Source of the DNA: Urechis unicinctus
Taxonomy: Eukaryota; Annelida; Polychaeta; Xenopneusta; Urechidae
Length of the DNA: 64,000 bases
Assembly: GCA_034190875.2 (NCBI GenBank)
Contig: CM067350.1
Span: 20,647,855 to 20,711,854 of the forward strand
Direction of reading: 5' to 3'
The notes beneath the pieces were generated by a model. It searched no databases and had not been told where the DNA came from. It worked only from the letters and a program-made list of their open reading frames with translations. The translations under genes were made by a program, and so were the position numbers. This document shows, one piece after another, positions 28,022 to 44,340 of this stretch. How positions within the stretch are numbered: the first letter of the stretch is position 1; each line of letters opens with the position of its first letter.

Positions 28022-31000
28022 GTCGTGATGAACGAGCATTATCTGAAGAATTGTTTTCATTGCCGTTTAATACCGATTGATTCCAGTCTGTGTCCAGATC
28101 TTGCCGAATTCGTACCGTCAGCGCCCGTTCATTGTTCGATCACGGTCGGATCTCTCTCGGATCGCAAGCAGGAGAATCGGGACGCTGTCGGGACAGATTC
28201 GGTCGGGTTTTTTACGAAGATACAAATCGGATCAGATTCGGATTGATAACGGGAGAATTGGGACGAATTCGGCTGGAAATGGCTGATTAGGTATGCTTCA
28301 GGATTAATCTCTGATTTTTTCGTGATTAAATCAATGCGGTTAACTTTTGTTTGGAATTTCCCGCCACCAATCACACAGGATCTAGATCAGAATTTTGGCA
28401 CACTTGAATCAGAAATGGTCCTATCAAGGAAGGCAGTAAACATGCTGAATGCCTGACTTAAGGTTTACCAAAAGTAAGGTATGTTTTCTAATATGATAGG
28501 CTTCAGACGACAGATATGAGGGTTGTAACGGCCGAAGCCTCTCACCATTCTAGCACCTCATGTACACCGCCATAATAAATGCATACATTGATATCATCAA
28601 AAGGTTAGCAAATGAGCTATTGCTCAAATTAACTCAAAATCCATAACTATTTTACTTTTGTGTGGCAGAATGCTTATGCAGCAGATAGACGGTCATGATA
28701 AATCCAGAGCGCATCGAGTGTTGCATAGCCAACAGATTGAAAACAATTAATGGAGGTAATAGGGCATGGCTGATGTAACGGGTGGCTTCATTAGCGAAAG
28801 AGCAAGATGATGAGGCATTCTGCGTAAAAGAGGTGGCATCTCCTTGCCTGCTGATTCACCACATTATTCGCCAGACTACATACAGGAATAGAGACTGTAT
28901 ATCATCTAAGCTTTTGTAAGTTGTATTCAGTGCAATGTAGTCATTCCCACTTAAGGTTAGCAGAAGTGCTGAGCGACTCACTTAAGTCGTTATTTGTATA
29001 TATGCTAGATTGTATCACTTGAGTTGTCGGCTGCATCATTAGCACTTGCATGAATTCAACGATAAAAAGCTTTGGTATATGCTTTCATGAAACAATACCA
29101 ACATATTTGTCAGGCAGGTTATTTACGCATGCTGAAGCGGCATAACTGGTCTGGGAGCATGCAACCTTTGTGTATTGGTGCCATCATCTTATCTAGTCCG
29201 TACATTCAACATTTTCTATGGAAATGAATATCTTAGACCATCGAGACTTCCCTCGAGTGAAATATGATTATCAGGCTATTACCGTTTGTTGGTCACGGAT
29301 AGTTCGTAGGGATTCTCAGAAACTGTGCACCATTCCCTGTTTTCTCTGTGCCTGTAAAAGAAAGGGATTTCGCGTGAAGCAATCTTAGTTTACATGTTCG
29401 TACCAAGTATCAAGTATCGCAGAAAAAATTATGGAAAATTCGATATGATTTAAATTATTATATCAAAGATGAATACATTATACAAATAAACATCGGAAGA
29501 AAAATTGATGACTATGGCATCCTCAACTTATCGTCAGATGGCGAAATCCCCCTCCCCGTCCTACCAAACGCAACACTAACAAACCCCTATTTTTCTTACC
29601 GTGTAAATAATCCAGCGGGAAATAGGGTTGCTCATATGTAGACCGTTTTGCATGTAACGTGCTTTGGCCACGTTCGATAAAACTGATAGAAGCAAAGCAT
29701 ATTAACTTGGAACTTAAAGGCTACATAATAGGGCATTGTGTTCCGAACCGATAGTAGTCCACACCTATATGTTACGTTCAATAGGTTACATAAGCCGTAA
29801 TGATTCCTTTGTGGAGGTACAATGGTTTTATTCATAGCAAACGACTAGTCCATAAAAGTGATGGAAAAGGCTATTAATATGCCAACTGAATAGCCATAAT
29901 CCAAAACAAATGACACATGGCATTTGATGCTGCTAGAGAAAAACACTTAATAGCCGACTTTCATGAAATTGATTAAGGGAACTTCCATGACACTGATCAG
30001 AATGAAAGTGGGCATAGCAATGCTGAATGACAGTTCACCATGCGTCTTTACCATGCGGTACTGATGTATTCCCAGGTCTCAGCATTCTACATTTGTAAAA
30101 ACACATACGAGTAAGCAATTTTCAACTATAGTCACATACGTTCTTCTTCTTCACTGTTTATCATCCCGGCCTGCATAACAATGAACCTGCTTAACTCAGC
30201 ACGTGGTGGCTTTCTGCACGCGCCCATCGCGGCCAATACTGCGCCCATCGTGTCGTATATCTATAACATCCAACGTTCAGTTCACCAATACAGTGATAAC
30301 ATTTGGCGCAGAAAACCTTATGCTTAGGTTCAGATCTGCACCGAATTAGACATCATTTACCTATACTATGTATTTGCATTCCAACAACGCCCGAGCGGAG
30401 TCGTGTGGATAAAAACGGCCGTCTTTATGCTTTGGTAGTTACAATCCCAGAGCGACAACTGAAACTATTAATGTTTCTGCACATGGTTTATGAATAATCA
30501 TTATGACAAGATATATTTTCACACGACAGCATATTCAGCTGCAATGAAACGTCAGCAGTATGCAGTCTTTTACTTTGGTATGCATTGATTTTTCGTGGCA
30601 AGACAATTCTTGTTGTGTGTAGTTCCGCTCCCATTTTGAGCTAAGTTTGTGTACAAATGTAAGATAAAGATTTAAACGAAAAACATGGCTGGCTTTGGTA
30701 TGCGCCAGTCATATTTATACCTTGTAAGTAGATAAATCACGGTTCATCTTCGGTATGACATTTGCGTACGAGGCCGTCGTTTGGCATTCATCTGTTATGA
30801 GGAGTTTGTAGCATCGGCGTGAAACCTTGTTCGTGAATGGCAGTAGTATCAACTTACTGTGTTAATAAGCGCATACTGCTTTGAGGTGGCGACTTATGGC
30901 TTAGATAAAACGGCAATTTATTAATCTCTATATTCTTCCACGACTAGGGGATATGATAATGTTGAGGGTATACTCGAATGCATTCAAGTGTTATGGCTTT

Positions 31001-34000
31001 AATATATTGTAAATAAGCCCGATAACCTATGAGCTTTAATTATGTTTGTCATAATCATTTTACCTCATGACATATCTGGCAACTGCTGAGCGATCAATAG
31101 ACCGCTGATCAAGCCTAATTAGCCTCAATGATGAAGCGATTTTATTGGGAAATCATTGTTCCCAAAGACATCGATACCCAATAATTTCCATGACGCATTA
31201 TCTGAAAGACGCGATGTAGATTCCAACAGTCATCCAATTGCAGCAATGCTCTCACGTCAGTCGCCTTTAATAAATAGTATAACCCCTCTTGAATGCATGT
31301 AAGTTTTATTTTACAATGAGAGTGTGGTTTGCGGAAGCTACAAAAGGATGAATTAACACGGAACACAGGGATGGTATTAAATATTTGGTGTATATGTAAC
31401 TCACTTGTAATTATCCAGAACAGCTATTGATGAATGTAAGTGTATTTTGATACCGCCTGTGGGAGTACAAATATGAAAAGTAAAAACGCTCATGGAGAAA
31501 TAATTAAGTTGAAACCTTTGCTTTGCAGGGAAACATCTATCTTACTTAACTGTTTCCATGGTGAGTGTATAGCTTGCCTCCTTGAATTTGTTCATGGAAG
31601 ACAACACACACTGCACATTTGCTATCTTGTCGTATCTGGTATTGGTGACAAAATCTTCATATTAAGGACATAACTGACAATAACTCGGGTTTGATAGCTG
31701 AGCAATCAATAACCTATTGACCATGAAGTAGAGTTATGTTCTGACGATGTTGCTTAACGAAGCTGCATTATCGGTAGGCGAGTAAGCCTATTCTAGGTGT
31801 TGTAATTGCAATCAGCACAATATTCATGAAGTATAATCGCATTCTACTTGTAACAGAAGCCTTAAATGATTGACTAGCATCGGCTTAAAGTTCTCTGTGG
31901 ACACCAACAAATCCTATTGACTGTCATTGTGAATCCTTTTAAGATCGTTTGCAGAAGAGCTGTACTGTTATCATTCATAGATATGATACTGTGTAGCCAA
32001 AGTTGACATGAAATCTTCTCTACTAAGCATAAATAAATCAGCCGAGTGCTCCGAAATGCATGGCAAAAATCAAGTACCTTGTAAAGATAAAGATTGTTAT
32101 GATGCTTTCGAAATGGAATGGTTGAGAGTTCATTACCGAGACCACGTTTGCACGAAGCTGATAATCGAGTAAATTATCAAATCCACTCTGGTTTTAACGC
32201 GGCGTTATCCGCGCCAGCAAGTAACTGAGCTATAAACGACGGCTGAGTCGTTTGACAAACTAACCGAGTAGACTGTAGGAAATGAAGCAAGTCGGAATGT
32301 TTTGCATGCGTACATGGGCTACGTTCGCCTTATTGAATGTATATGGCCGAATTGAAATGCCCGCCGTAATTAATGTCGTTCTACAGTGATCAGCTAACGC
32401 TATTTTCATATCCATGAATGTTGGACCGATTATTTCTACGACTTTAAAGGCTCGCAACTACGCAGCTAACGGCTTATTGAGGTTAAGAAAGATCGGGTCC
32501 CGAAGAAGTCCTTTGTTAATCAATTTGTAATTTAAATAGGACATTTATAAATAAGCAATAGGACAATTGAATAGTTAGTAATCTTCCCGATTTAATGGAC
32601 ATTGATCTTGTTCAAGAAACCAAATTTACGGAAACAGACCAACATTTAGCGTTGATTTAGTACAAGCTATGGCTGAAGTCGTATCGATTATTTGACCCTT
32701 TTCAATTCCGTATGATCATTTAGTCGTGACTTGTACAGTATATATTCTTTATATGATTGGAATAATATATGTGTGAATTTACAAGCTCATTATTGAATTG
32801 ATCATACATTGAACAAAAAGAAACTCCCTCAGACATTTAAAGCAACTACTCGGACAAGTATTTCTTAATAATCGGCAGGTGGAAGCGACTATCGACTTTA
32901 CAACCTTAATAACTATGCATGCCATATGAATAGACACAAGATCACATGCGACCCATTCCATGATCACATTTATAGAAGCCAATGTTGCAACTGGATTATC
33001 TTGTCAAAGACAAATACATCATTACAAATAGAATGAACGCTTCATATTTGCAGCTCATATTTATTTCCTTTTTTTATTATATATTCACCAATTAGCGATG
33101 TTTGAAAATATCAGGGGATGTTTTTGTTCATTAGGTGTATGCGATATGTGAACTGGATCAGAAGTACAAGAAAAGCGCACTCGCAGTTCTTCATGCGGTT
33201 GCCATTGTCACAAACGATGCCGATGTATCGGTAGGGCTACTGAGTCAAGCCAACTGCAACCATCAAAGCCTCTTAATGCGAGCAGTGACAGCCTGTGTCT
33301 TATTTTAAGTCATCCATCCTGATTATACAGCTGTTGGCTTAAACTGTAGACAAACAGATGTGCTTCAAGGAACGATTAATTGTGATTAACAGCTGTATTT
33401 AATGCATTGGTCAATCAATGACGAGACATGATGTTTATTTTTAAACAGTTGGTATCATTGGTACGGCTCACTTTAAGGGTTAGGTTTCACATGGATAGCG
33501 GCGAGATTGTTCAATATGAAATGTACATTGGTTCGAATTCGGTTACATTGTGTACTTCTAATCTTACGAGATTACATCGATTTCTTTTAACCGCTAAGCA
33601 ATACAGAGCATTGCGGACATTGATTTGATAATATTGCCATTTAATTATCTTACAACTCGTCCTTGAGCAAGACACGCATACCATCTTGTTAATTAAAAAG
33701 TGCGTACTTGTTATATTCTCATGTCAAACAAGCCGTATGGTCCACGAATTCGATTGAACATTGATTTATGCCGCTATTCGGGGTAAAAACGTCGGGGACA
33801 GAGATTACACAGCGCTACGACAGGAAAAGTGAAAAGTCGGATTTCTGTCCTCTAGAAGGTCCTATCATTGTCTGAACGCAGCCGTATATATTCGTACCTA
33901 CGTACCGGAAAAGGTCCAGAGAGGTCGGCCAAGCACTGCTGACAGTGGGTGCGTCTCGTTACATGTCGTGACAGGTTCTGCTGCATCGGATCAAAATCGT

Positions 34001-34016
34001 AGCAATGTCCTGTGTT

Positions 34017-34060
34017 GTCTGGACGGTGTCTAGACGGTGTCTAGACGGTGTCTGGACGCT
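34017..34060. repeat. 11-bp tandem repeat in unit D, 4 copies
   Basis: Four copies, as in unit C. Copy number therefore groups C with D here, although other blocks group A with C and B with D. Confidence 0.85.
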
Positions 34061-35352
34061 GTCGTGATGAACAAGCATTATCTGAAGAATTGTTTTCATT
34101 GCCGTTTTATACCGATTGATTCCAGTCTGTGTCCAGATCTTGCCGAATTCGTACCGTCAGCGCCCGTTCATTGATCTGTCACGGTCGGATCTCTCTCTGA
34201 TCGCAAGCAGGAGAATCGGGACGCTGTCGGTACAGATTCGGTCGGTTTTTTTACGAAGATACAAATCGGATCAGATTCGGATTGATAACGGGAGAATTGG
34301 GACGAATTCGGCTGGAAATGGCTGATTAGGTATGCTTCAGGATTAATCTCTGATTTTTTCGTGATTAAATCAATGTGGTTAACGTTTGTTTGGAATTTCC
34401 CGCCACCAATCACACAGGATCTAGATCAGAATTTTGGCACACTTGAATCAGAAATGGTCCTATCAAGGACGGCAGTAAACATGCTGAATGTCTGACTGAA
34501 GCTTTACCAATGGTAAGGTATGTTTTCTAATATGATAGGCTTCAGACGACAGCTATGACGGTTGTAACGGCCGAAGCCTCTCACCATTCTAGCACCTCAT
34601 GTACACCGCCATAATAAATGCATACATTGATATCATCAAAAGGTTAGCAAATGAGCTATTGCTCAAATTAACTCAAAATCCATAACTATTTTACTTTTGT
34701 GTGGCAGAATGCTTATGCAGCAGATAGACGGTCATGATAAATTCAGAGCGCATCGAGTGTTGCATAGCCAACAGATTGAAAACAATTAATGGAGGTAATA
34801 GGGCATGACTGATGTAACGGTGGCTTTATTAGCGAAAGAGCGAGACGACGAGGCATCTCCTTGCCTGCTGATTCGCCACATTATTCGCCAGACTACGTAC
34901 AGGAATACAGACTGTATATCATCTAAGCTTTTGTAAGTTGTATTCCGTGCAATGTAGGCATTCCCACTTTAGGTTAGCAGAAGACAGTGCTGAGCGACTC
35001 ACTTTAGTCGTTATTTGTATGTATGCTAGATTGTATCACTTGAGTTGTTGGCTGCATCATTAGCACTTGCATGAATTCAACGATTAAAAGCTGCCATGTC
35101 ATAAATGTTTTTCAAGAAACAATACCAACATATTTGTCAGGGTATTTACGCATGCTAAAGCGGCATAATTGGTTTGGGAGGATGCAACCTTGTGTATTGG
35201 TGCAATCATCTGATCTAGTCCGTACATTCACCATTTTCTATGGAAATGAATATCTTAGACCATCGAGACTTCCCTCGAGTGAAATATGATTATCAGGCTA
35301 TTACCGTTTGCTGATCAAAGATAGTTCGTAGGGATGCACAGAACTGTGCACC

Positions 35353-35476
35353 ATATTGTGCTGATTGCAATTACAACACCTAGAATAGGCTTACTCGCCT
35401 ACCGATAATGAAGCTTCGTTAAGCAACATCGTCAGAACAGAACTCTACTTCATGGTCAATAGGTTATTGATTGCTC
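35353..35476 (-). repeat. Inverted 124-bp copy of 31700-31823
   Basis: The reverse complement of this stretch matches 31700-31823 over equal length with only a few mismatches. The source lies 3.5 kb upstream in the same unit. It matches unit D (GGCGAGTAAGCC) better than unit B (GGCAAGTAAGCC) at a diagnostic base. The flanking bases continue the normal unit, and about 70 bp found in B and C at this point are gone. Confidence 0.9.
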
Positions 35477-37216
35477 TTACCAAGTACCAAGTATCGCAGA
35501 ACAATTATGCAAAATTCGATATGTTTAAAGTTGTTATATCAAAAATGAATTCATTTTGCATATTAACATAAGAAGAAAATGGCAAAATCCCCCTCCCCAC
35601 CCCACAAAACGCAATACTAACAAACCCAATTTATTTTATTTTCAAACCATGTAAATAATCCAGCGGGAAATAGGCTTGCTCATATGTAGACCGTTTTACA
35701 TGTGAAGTGCTTTGGCCACGTTCGATATAATGGATAGAAGCAAAGCATATTAACTTGGGACATAAGGGCTACATAATAGGGCATTGTGTTCCGAACCGAT
35801 ACTAGTCCACACCTATATGTTACGTTCATTAGGTTGCAGAAGCCGTAATGACTCTTTTGTGGAGGTACAATGGTTTTATTCATAGCAAACGACTAGTCCA
35901 TAAAAGTGATGGAAAAGGCTATTAGTATGCCAACGGAATAGCCATAATCCAAAACGAATGCACATGGCATTTGATGCTGCTAGAGAAAAACACTTAATAG
36001 TCGACTTTCATAATATTGATTAAGGGAACTTCCATGACACTGATCAGAATGAAAGCGGGCATAGCAATGCTGAATGCGGTACTGATGTATTCCCAGGGCT
36101 CAGCATTCTACATTTGTAAAAACACATACGAGTTAGCAAACTTGTGATTTCCACTTAAGTCACATACGTTCTTCTACTTCACTGTTTATCATCCCGGCCT
36201 GCATAACAATGAACCTGCTTATCTGAGCACGCCCAGGGTTTATGTACGCGCCCTTCGCGGCCATAACTGCGCCCAATATCGTATATATAATAACATTCAA
36301 CGTTCAGTTCATGGATGCAGTGATTACAGTTGGCCCTTATGCCTAGGTTCAGATCTGCACCGAATAACATATCCTTTACTTTGCCTATGTATGTGCATTC
36401 CAACAAAGTACGAGCTGAGTCGTGTGGTTAAAAATGGCTTTGTTTATGCTTTGGTAGTTACAATCCCATAGTGACAGCTAAAACTTTTAATATTGAAATA
36501 AAGAACTTAAAACTGATCTGATGTGCCGAACGTGTAATTGTTTCCGCACATGGTCTATGAATTATCAATTATGACAAGATATATTTTCATACGACAGCAC
36601 ATTCAGCTGCAATCCAACGGCAGCAGTATGCAGTCTTTTACTTTGGCATGCAAATAAAATTTTCGTGGCAAGACAATTGTTGTTGTGTGTATTTAAGCTT
36701 TCATTTTTTTGCGTACAAATGTAAGAAAGCTTTAAACGGAAAACGTGGCTGGTTTTGGTATGCGCCAGTCACACTCATAACATAGAAGTAGAAAAATCAC
36801 CATTCACCTTACGAGGCCGTCTTTTTGGCATTCATCTGTTATGACGAGCTTGTATCATCGGCGTATTCTCTTGTTCGTGAATGGCAGTAGTATCATTTTA
36901 CTGTGTTAATAAGCGCATACTGCTTTGGGATGGTGACTTATGGCTTGGATAAAACGGCAATTTATTAATCACTATATTCTTCCACGACTAGCGGATATGA
37001 TAATGTTGAGGGTATACTCGAATGCATTCAAGTGTTATGGCTTTAATATATTGTAAATAAGCCCGACAACCTAAGAGCTTTCATTTTGTTTGTCATTGTC
37101 ATATACCTCATGACATAACTGGCAATTGCTGAGCGATCGATAGACCTCTCATCAAGCTTAATTACCCTTAATAATTTTGCCATTTTATTGGGAAATAATT
37201 GTTCCTAAAACATCGA

Positions 37217-37627
37217 ATATATAATGTGGATACCTGAGCAAACACCATCGCCGAAAGCATTGGCATATGCAGAACCTATGAGGCATAATATTCGCTTCGG
37301 TACGTAATGCCAGTGCTCATACTTTCAGTTACGATATACTTAATATATATCAGTCACTTAAGGGTGTAGATCACGTTAGCATTCGTAATACCACCTCGTT
37401 TTTATTTGCTGATTTGTGCCGCTTCATAGATAAGAATGAAGTGCTATTCCAATACAAGGCAACAAGATGCGGCCATGCGTTTATTATTTAGCAGCGTCAG
37501 TTGTAATAAAAGTAGACATCTACCTCGATATGTTGCTCATAATCTAAAATATATAATCGGGATTCGAAGAGTACACCACGAAGGTTGCAATCGTGGTGGC
37601 TGCCGTCTGCCGGATGTCCTGGTTTGA
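37217..37627. other. Unique spacer, nothing recognised
   Basis: AT-rich sequence between the end of the tandem array and a gag-like fragment. I see no repeat, palindrome or gene. Confidence 0.5.
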
Positions 37628-38026
37628 TCACATTGTCAGCGATACCTGTAACACTAGGAAGGTCTCCGGCTTACAGGTAAAGTATAGCTTATGTTGATAC
37701 GACTCTACTAACTTCTTTGTTAGACCTTGGTTGTCCCTGTAAATGGTGTTGTGGTGAAGGTTTCCAATCGCAGGTGTGTCAAGGTATAGTTCACTGTTCT
37801 GGTTGTCATCTGTGGCTTCGCTGATCATCTCGTTGACATCTGATTTGAGCATTCCAGTCATTTGCCTTGTTCCCTGGGAGCGGCAGATTCGTTTCCAATG
37901 ATTGGTCTTACCGCATGCCGTTTTTGTCGGTGCTAGTGATGGCGAGGATGTGGTTGCTGACGAGATTTGCTGCGCTTTTCTTTGAGCTGTTTTTCCCTTG
38001 TGCACCTGGGCTGGTCCGCAGCGCAT
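37628..38026 (-). pseudogene. Gag-like fragment with a broken zinc knuckle
   Basis: A 132-codon open frame on the minus strand contains CGKTNHWKRIC about one third along, followed by RSQ. This matches the second half of a retroelement gag zinc knuckle (C-x4-H-x4-C), and the NHW...CRS wording is common in Gypsy-type elements. The first cysteine of the C-x2-C pair is replaced, so the knuckle would not bind zinc normally. The rest of the frame has no DTG protease motif that I can see. It is a remnant of a capsid/nucleocapsid protein, not a host gene. It lies outside the duplicated segment that begins at 38096. The family assignment rests on one motif. Confidence 0.4.
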
Positions 38027-38805
38027 TGACCGTTTGTCATCCTTTAAATCTTGCAGCTGCTTTCTGTGAGCTGCATATCGGCATTAACAGTAATTAAATC
38101 AGTATCTGAAATATTCGTGTTCATTTTTTTTGTGGCGAAGGTGATTAGTGCAGGTTAATTAATTTTTTTATTAACTATTTTCTCACATCTCAAAGGCTAA
38201 ACGTGATGTACTTTCGCGGAGCAAGTTAATTCATCTATCTTTTCCATTGACAAACATTCAGGTTATTGACACGATTCATTCGTAGAAATACACGATCGTC
38301 TTCCATAATGGTCAGCCATGTTCAATGTAATTGATTCAGCAAACGAACGATGTACTCATATCAAATCATATTTGTATTGTGAGAACATCTTATCTCAAAC
38401 TTTTATACTCTAAACACAACAATCACAACCTTAAAACTTTAATTAGCCCAGGTATTCTACTTGTGTAGTAGTAAGTCTGTTGATTGAGAGACAATTGCAT
38501 AGCTGATCTCTCGAAGCGATGAACTGGTATCAATAAAAGAACGACGCAGGGTGCTGTTGGTTGACTGGGGCTAAGCGGCTGGCAATGGCGCTGCGCCCGC
38601 ACGTAGTGGCGTCTGGCGTTGGGGATTTCCATTTTGGCTGCTGGAAAAAAAAGTGGTGCCTTGTGTGAGGTTGCCAAAGGTAGTCGTAAAGAATTGTAGC
38701 CTCTTATAAAGGTCACAAGATATATTGTCAGTGTGCTAACAAGCCGTCACTCTCCCGTTTGAGCAGTGGACAGCCGCGAACGATGTAGACACCTTTACCT
38801 ATGGT

Positions 38806-38833
38806 CACGTTAGTTTACCAGCAAACTAACGTG
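38806..38833. repeat. Perfect 11-bp hairpin in duplication copy 1
   Basis: CACGTTAGTTT at 38806-38816 and its exact reverse complement at 38823-38833 are separated by 6 nt. A second small stem (GCTCAC/GTGAGC) follows about 30 bp downstream. Both stems are kept in the second duplicate. It could form a cruciform or RNA hairpin; no function is evident. Confidence 0.8.
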
Positions 38834-39069
38834 GCGGAGTCGGACCCGTTGGAAGATAGAAGCTCACCCAAAGTGAGCAGGGAGCAAAAAAATCTAAATT
38901 TTGTTTAAGCATAATTTAACGTGTAGTATAGATAAGTGGTGGTGTGCCACAACCGCCATTTTCTATACTACTCAAACAGAAAAAAATCAAAGATGTGTAG
39001 TTGTTGCAAAGGACCCGGAGTTCTTCTATCAGATCTTGAAAGCCGTTCGACGGCGAATGTCAAGCTCAT

Positions 39070-39871
39070 TCAACGCCTCATAGAGTGGGCTGATCGCATA
39101 GGGCAGCCAGTCATTACTTGATCAGCGCTCGAGGCATCTCCTTCTTCAGCCGCAGCTTGCACATGTGTGTTCACAACCTTTGCCACAGCTATAATGCCTC
39201 CTTGCAGGGTGTGTTGAATCTTTTGGAGGACGAAATCATGGTTCCTCGAACTGCGTCGAATCTCTGGGTTAAGCCGCACCACTTTCAGCCTGTCATAGTT
39301 ACCCGGCTTCGCCAGTTTCTGCAACAGGCTTTCTTTTGTGTCAACGTCCATACCCTGCTGTAAAAGGTCATGAAGCCAACTTAGGGTGGATCGGGGGTCC
39401 GTCGCTCTCAGCACGTTTGTCTGAGTTGTAAAGCTTAGTTTAGACTGTTGGGGAGGAGGGTGTATGTGGCCCACTTACAGCACACATCATCCATCCCCAA
39501 AGTATGCTGCAGTAAGCCCGCTCTTGTTCCTCGTTATCTCTCTCGTAATCGTCGTATGTAGATTTAAGTTGCTATACAACTGGGACGATGGCGTCCATAG
39601 AGACCGTGAGGGAGGCCATTGTTTGATGACTGGTCTGCGTGATCTGGCCTGGATCGTTTCTTCTAAGGTTTAGAAGGTTGCGCAATGACGTCTTTGGTAG
39701 CCTTGTGCAGCTGTGTATTGCTGCGTCTTTTGGAAGATTTTCCATTTTCTTTGATGATTTCCTTCCTGGTTAACTCAGAAACGGCAGAAGATTCCTGACG
39801 GGACTCCTCTGTATATCGCGCGATGATACGTCATACTGAGCTTGAGATGAGCCACAGGTAATAATCATGGA
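39070..39871 (-). pseudogene. Decayed retroelement gag-like ORF, copy 1
   Basis: Read on the minus strand, the region begins at an ATG (about 39871) and gives open stretches broken by stops and frameshifts; the longest is 134 codons (39070-39474). It contains LLQKLAKPGNYDRLKVVRLN followed by PEIRR, VLQKIQ and, in a shifted frame, ELDIRRRTAF. This order resembles the gag-like first ORF of DIRS-type and related invertebrate retroelements, where a Y/L-x-R/K-P-x-N-C/Y-x-L-x-V-P-x-N-x-E core is followed by an LQ-x-IQ stretch and an R-R-x-A-F segment. That match is from memory of the family and is uncertain. A premature stop near 39770 is not shared with the second duplicate. No reverse transcriptase or recombinase follows, so it is a dead fragment. 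Confidence 0.4.
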
Positions 39872-43908
<4,037 letters not shown>

Positions 43909-44173
43909 ATGCTGTCTATGTGTCACTGCTGTTCTCATGTTTATAAGCGCATAAGCATATTCCAGTCTGCTATTATACCGATAATCAAAAATAGCAATGG
44001 GGATATAAGCGATATAAATAACCACCGGCCCATTGCTGTCGTCACATCTTGTTCGAAACTTTTTGAATTAGTGCAACTCGATATCACAGACGGGTATCTT
44101 ACTACCTGTGATAATCAATTTGGCTTCAAGGCCGGTCACGCAACCGATTTATGTATTTACACCGCTAAGAGCA
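43909..44173 (+). pseudogene. LINE reverse transcriptase remnant, 5' part
   Basis: The frame contains IIPIIKNSNGDISDINNHRP, then SKLFELV and DNQFGFKAGHATDLCIYTAK. These are the early fingers and palm blocks of a non-LTR retrotransposon reverse transcriptase (P-I/L-x-K..., N-x-R-P, Q-x-G-F-x-x-G-x-S/T-T). The reading frame is interrupted after CIYTAKS by the 5' LTR of a Gypsy element at 44174. The next blocks of the same protein resume near 51728. There is no upstream endonuclease domain, so the copy is 5'-truncated as well as interrupted. Jockey/CR1-like families are plausible; the exact clade needs a tree. Confidence 0.75.
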
Positions 44174-44337
44174 TGTGGTGTATTTGTGTTTCGTATGCTG
44201 TTTGCAGATTGCACTTGTAAATCTCACTTTCACGCATATGCCCCGCGCTCACGTGTTGTTGACTGCCTCCATTTTGAATTAAAGTTTAGTATTAAATTAC
44301 CAGTGTTATTTGCCTTCACGCAACCAGAAACGCTACA
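44174..44337 (+). repeat. 5' LTR of Gypsy copy 1 (~164 bp)
   Basis: It starts TGTGGTGTATTTGTG and ends ...GCTACA, giving the usual TG...CA ends. The same first 116 bp recur exactly placed at 48137-48252, and the first 18 bp recur at 51690-51707, each preceded by a purine-rich tract. The 3' end is inferred from the CA and from the putative primer-binding site 3 nt downstream, because no second complete LTR is present for comparison. Confidence 0.75.
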
Positions 44338-44340
44338 AAT

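Larger units (their letters stand above)
25115..31173. repeat. Array unit C (6059 bp, most complete)
   Basis: The third unit. Its block at about 25565-26540 is of the A type, but it keeps the ~460 bp that A has lost. It uniquely retains two tandem copies of a 29-bp word at 27067-27133. From 29400 to the end it is almost the same as unit B. Of the four it looks closest to a full-length ancestor. Confidence 0.85.
13739..37216. repeat. Tandem array of four ~6-kb units (A-D)
   Basis: Four head-to-tail copies fill this stretch. Units start at 13739, 19211, 25115 and 31174, each at the same ATAC(A/C)CAATAATTTCC junction, and the last ends at 37216 with CATCGA, the same word that precedes every internal junction. 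The array therefore holds a whole number of units. Sequence identity is high throughout but uneven, with block-wise indels. No coding sequence survives in all units: short frames that recur in several copies recur only because the DNA is duplicated. The function is unknown. It could be an amplified segment of ordinary DNA or a long satellite. I saw no transposase, reverse transcriptase or terminal repeat in the unit. Confidence 0.9.
31174..37216. repeat. Array unit D (6043 bp, inverted patch)
   Basis: The fourth unit. Its block at about 31640-32600 is of the B type. From about 33400 onward it is the most diverged copy, with many scattered substitutions and small indels. It contains a 124-bp inverted copy of its own early segment at 35353-35476, which replaces about 70 bp present in the other units. 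Confidence 0.85.
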
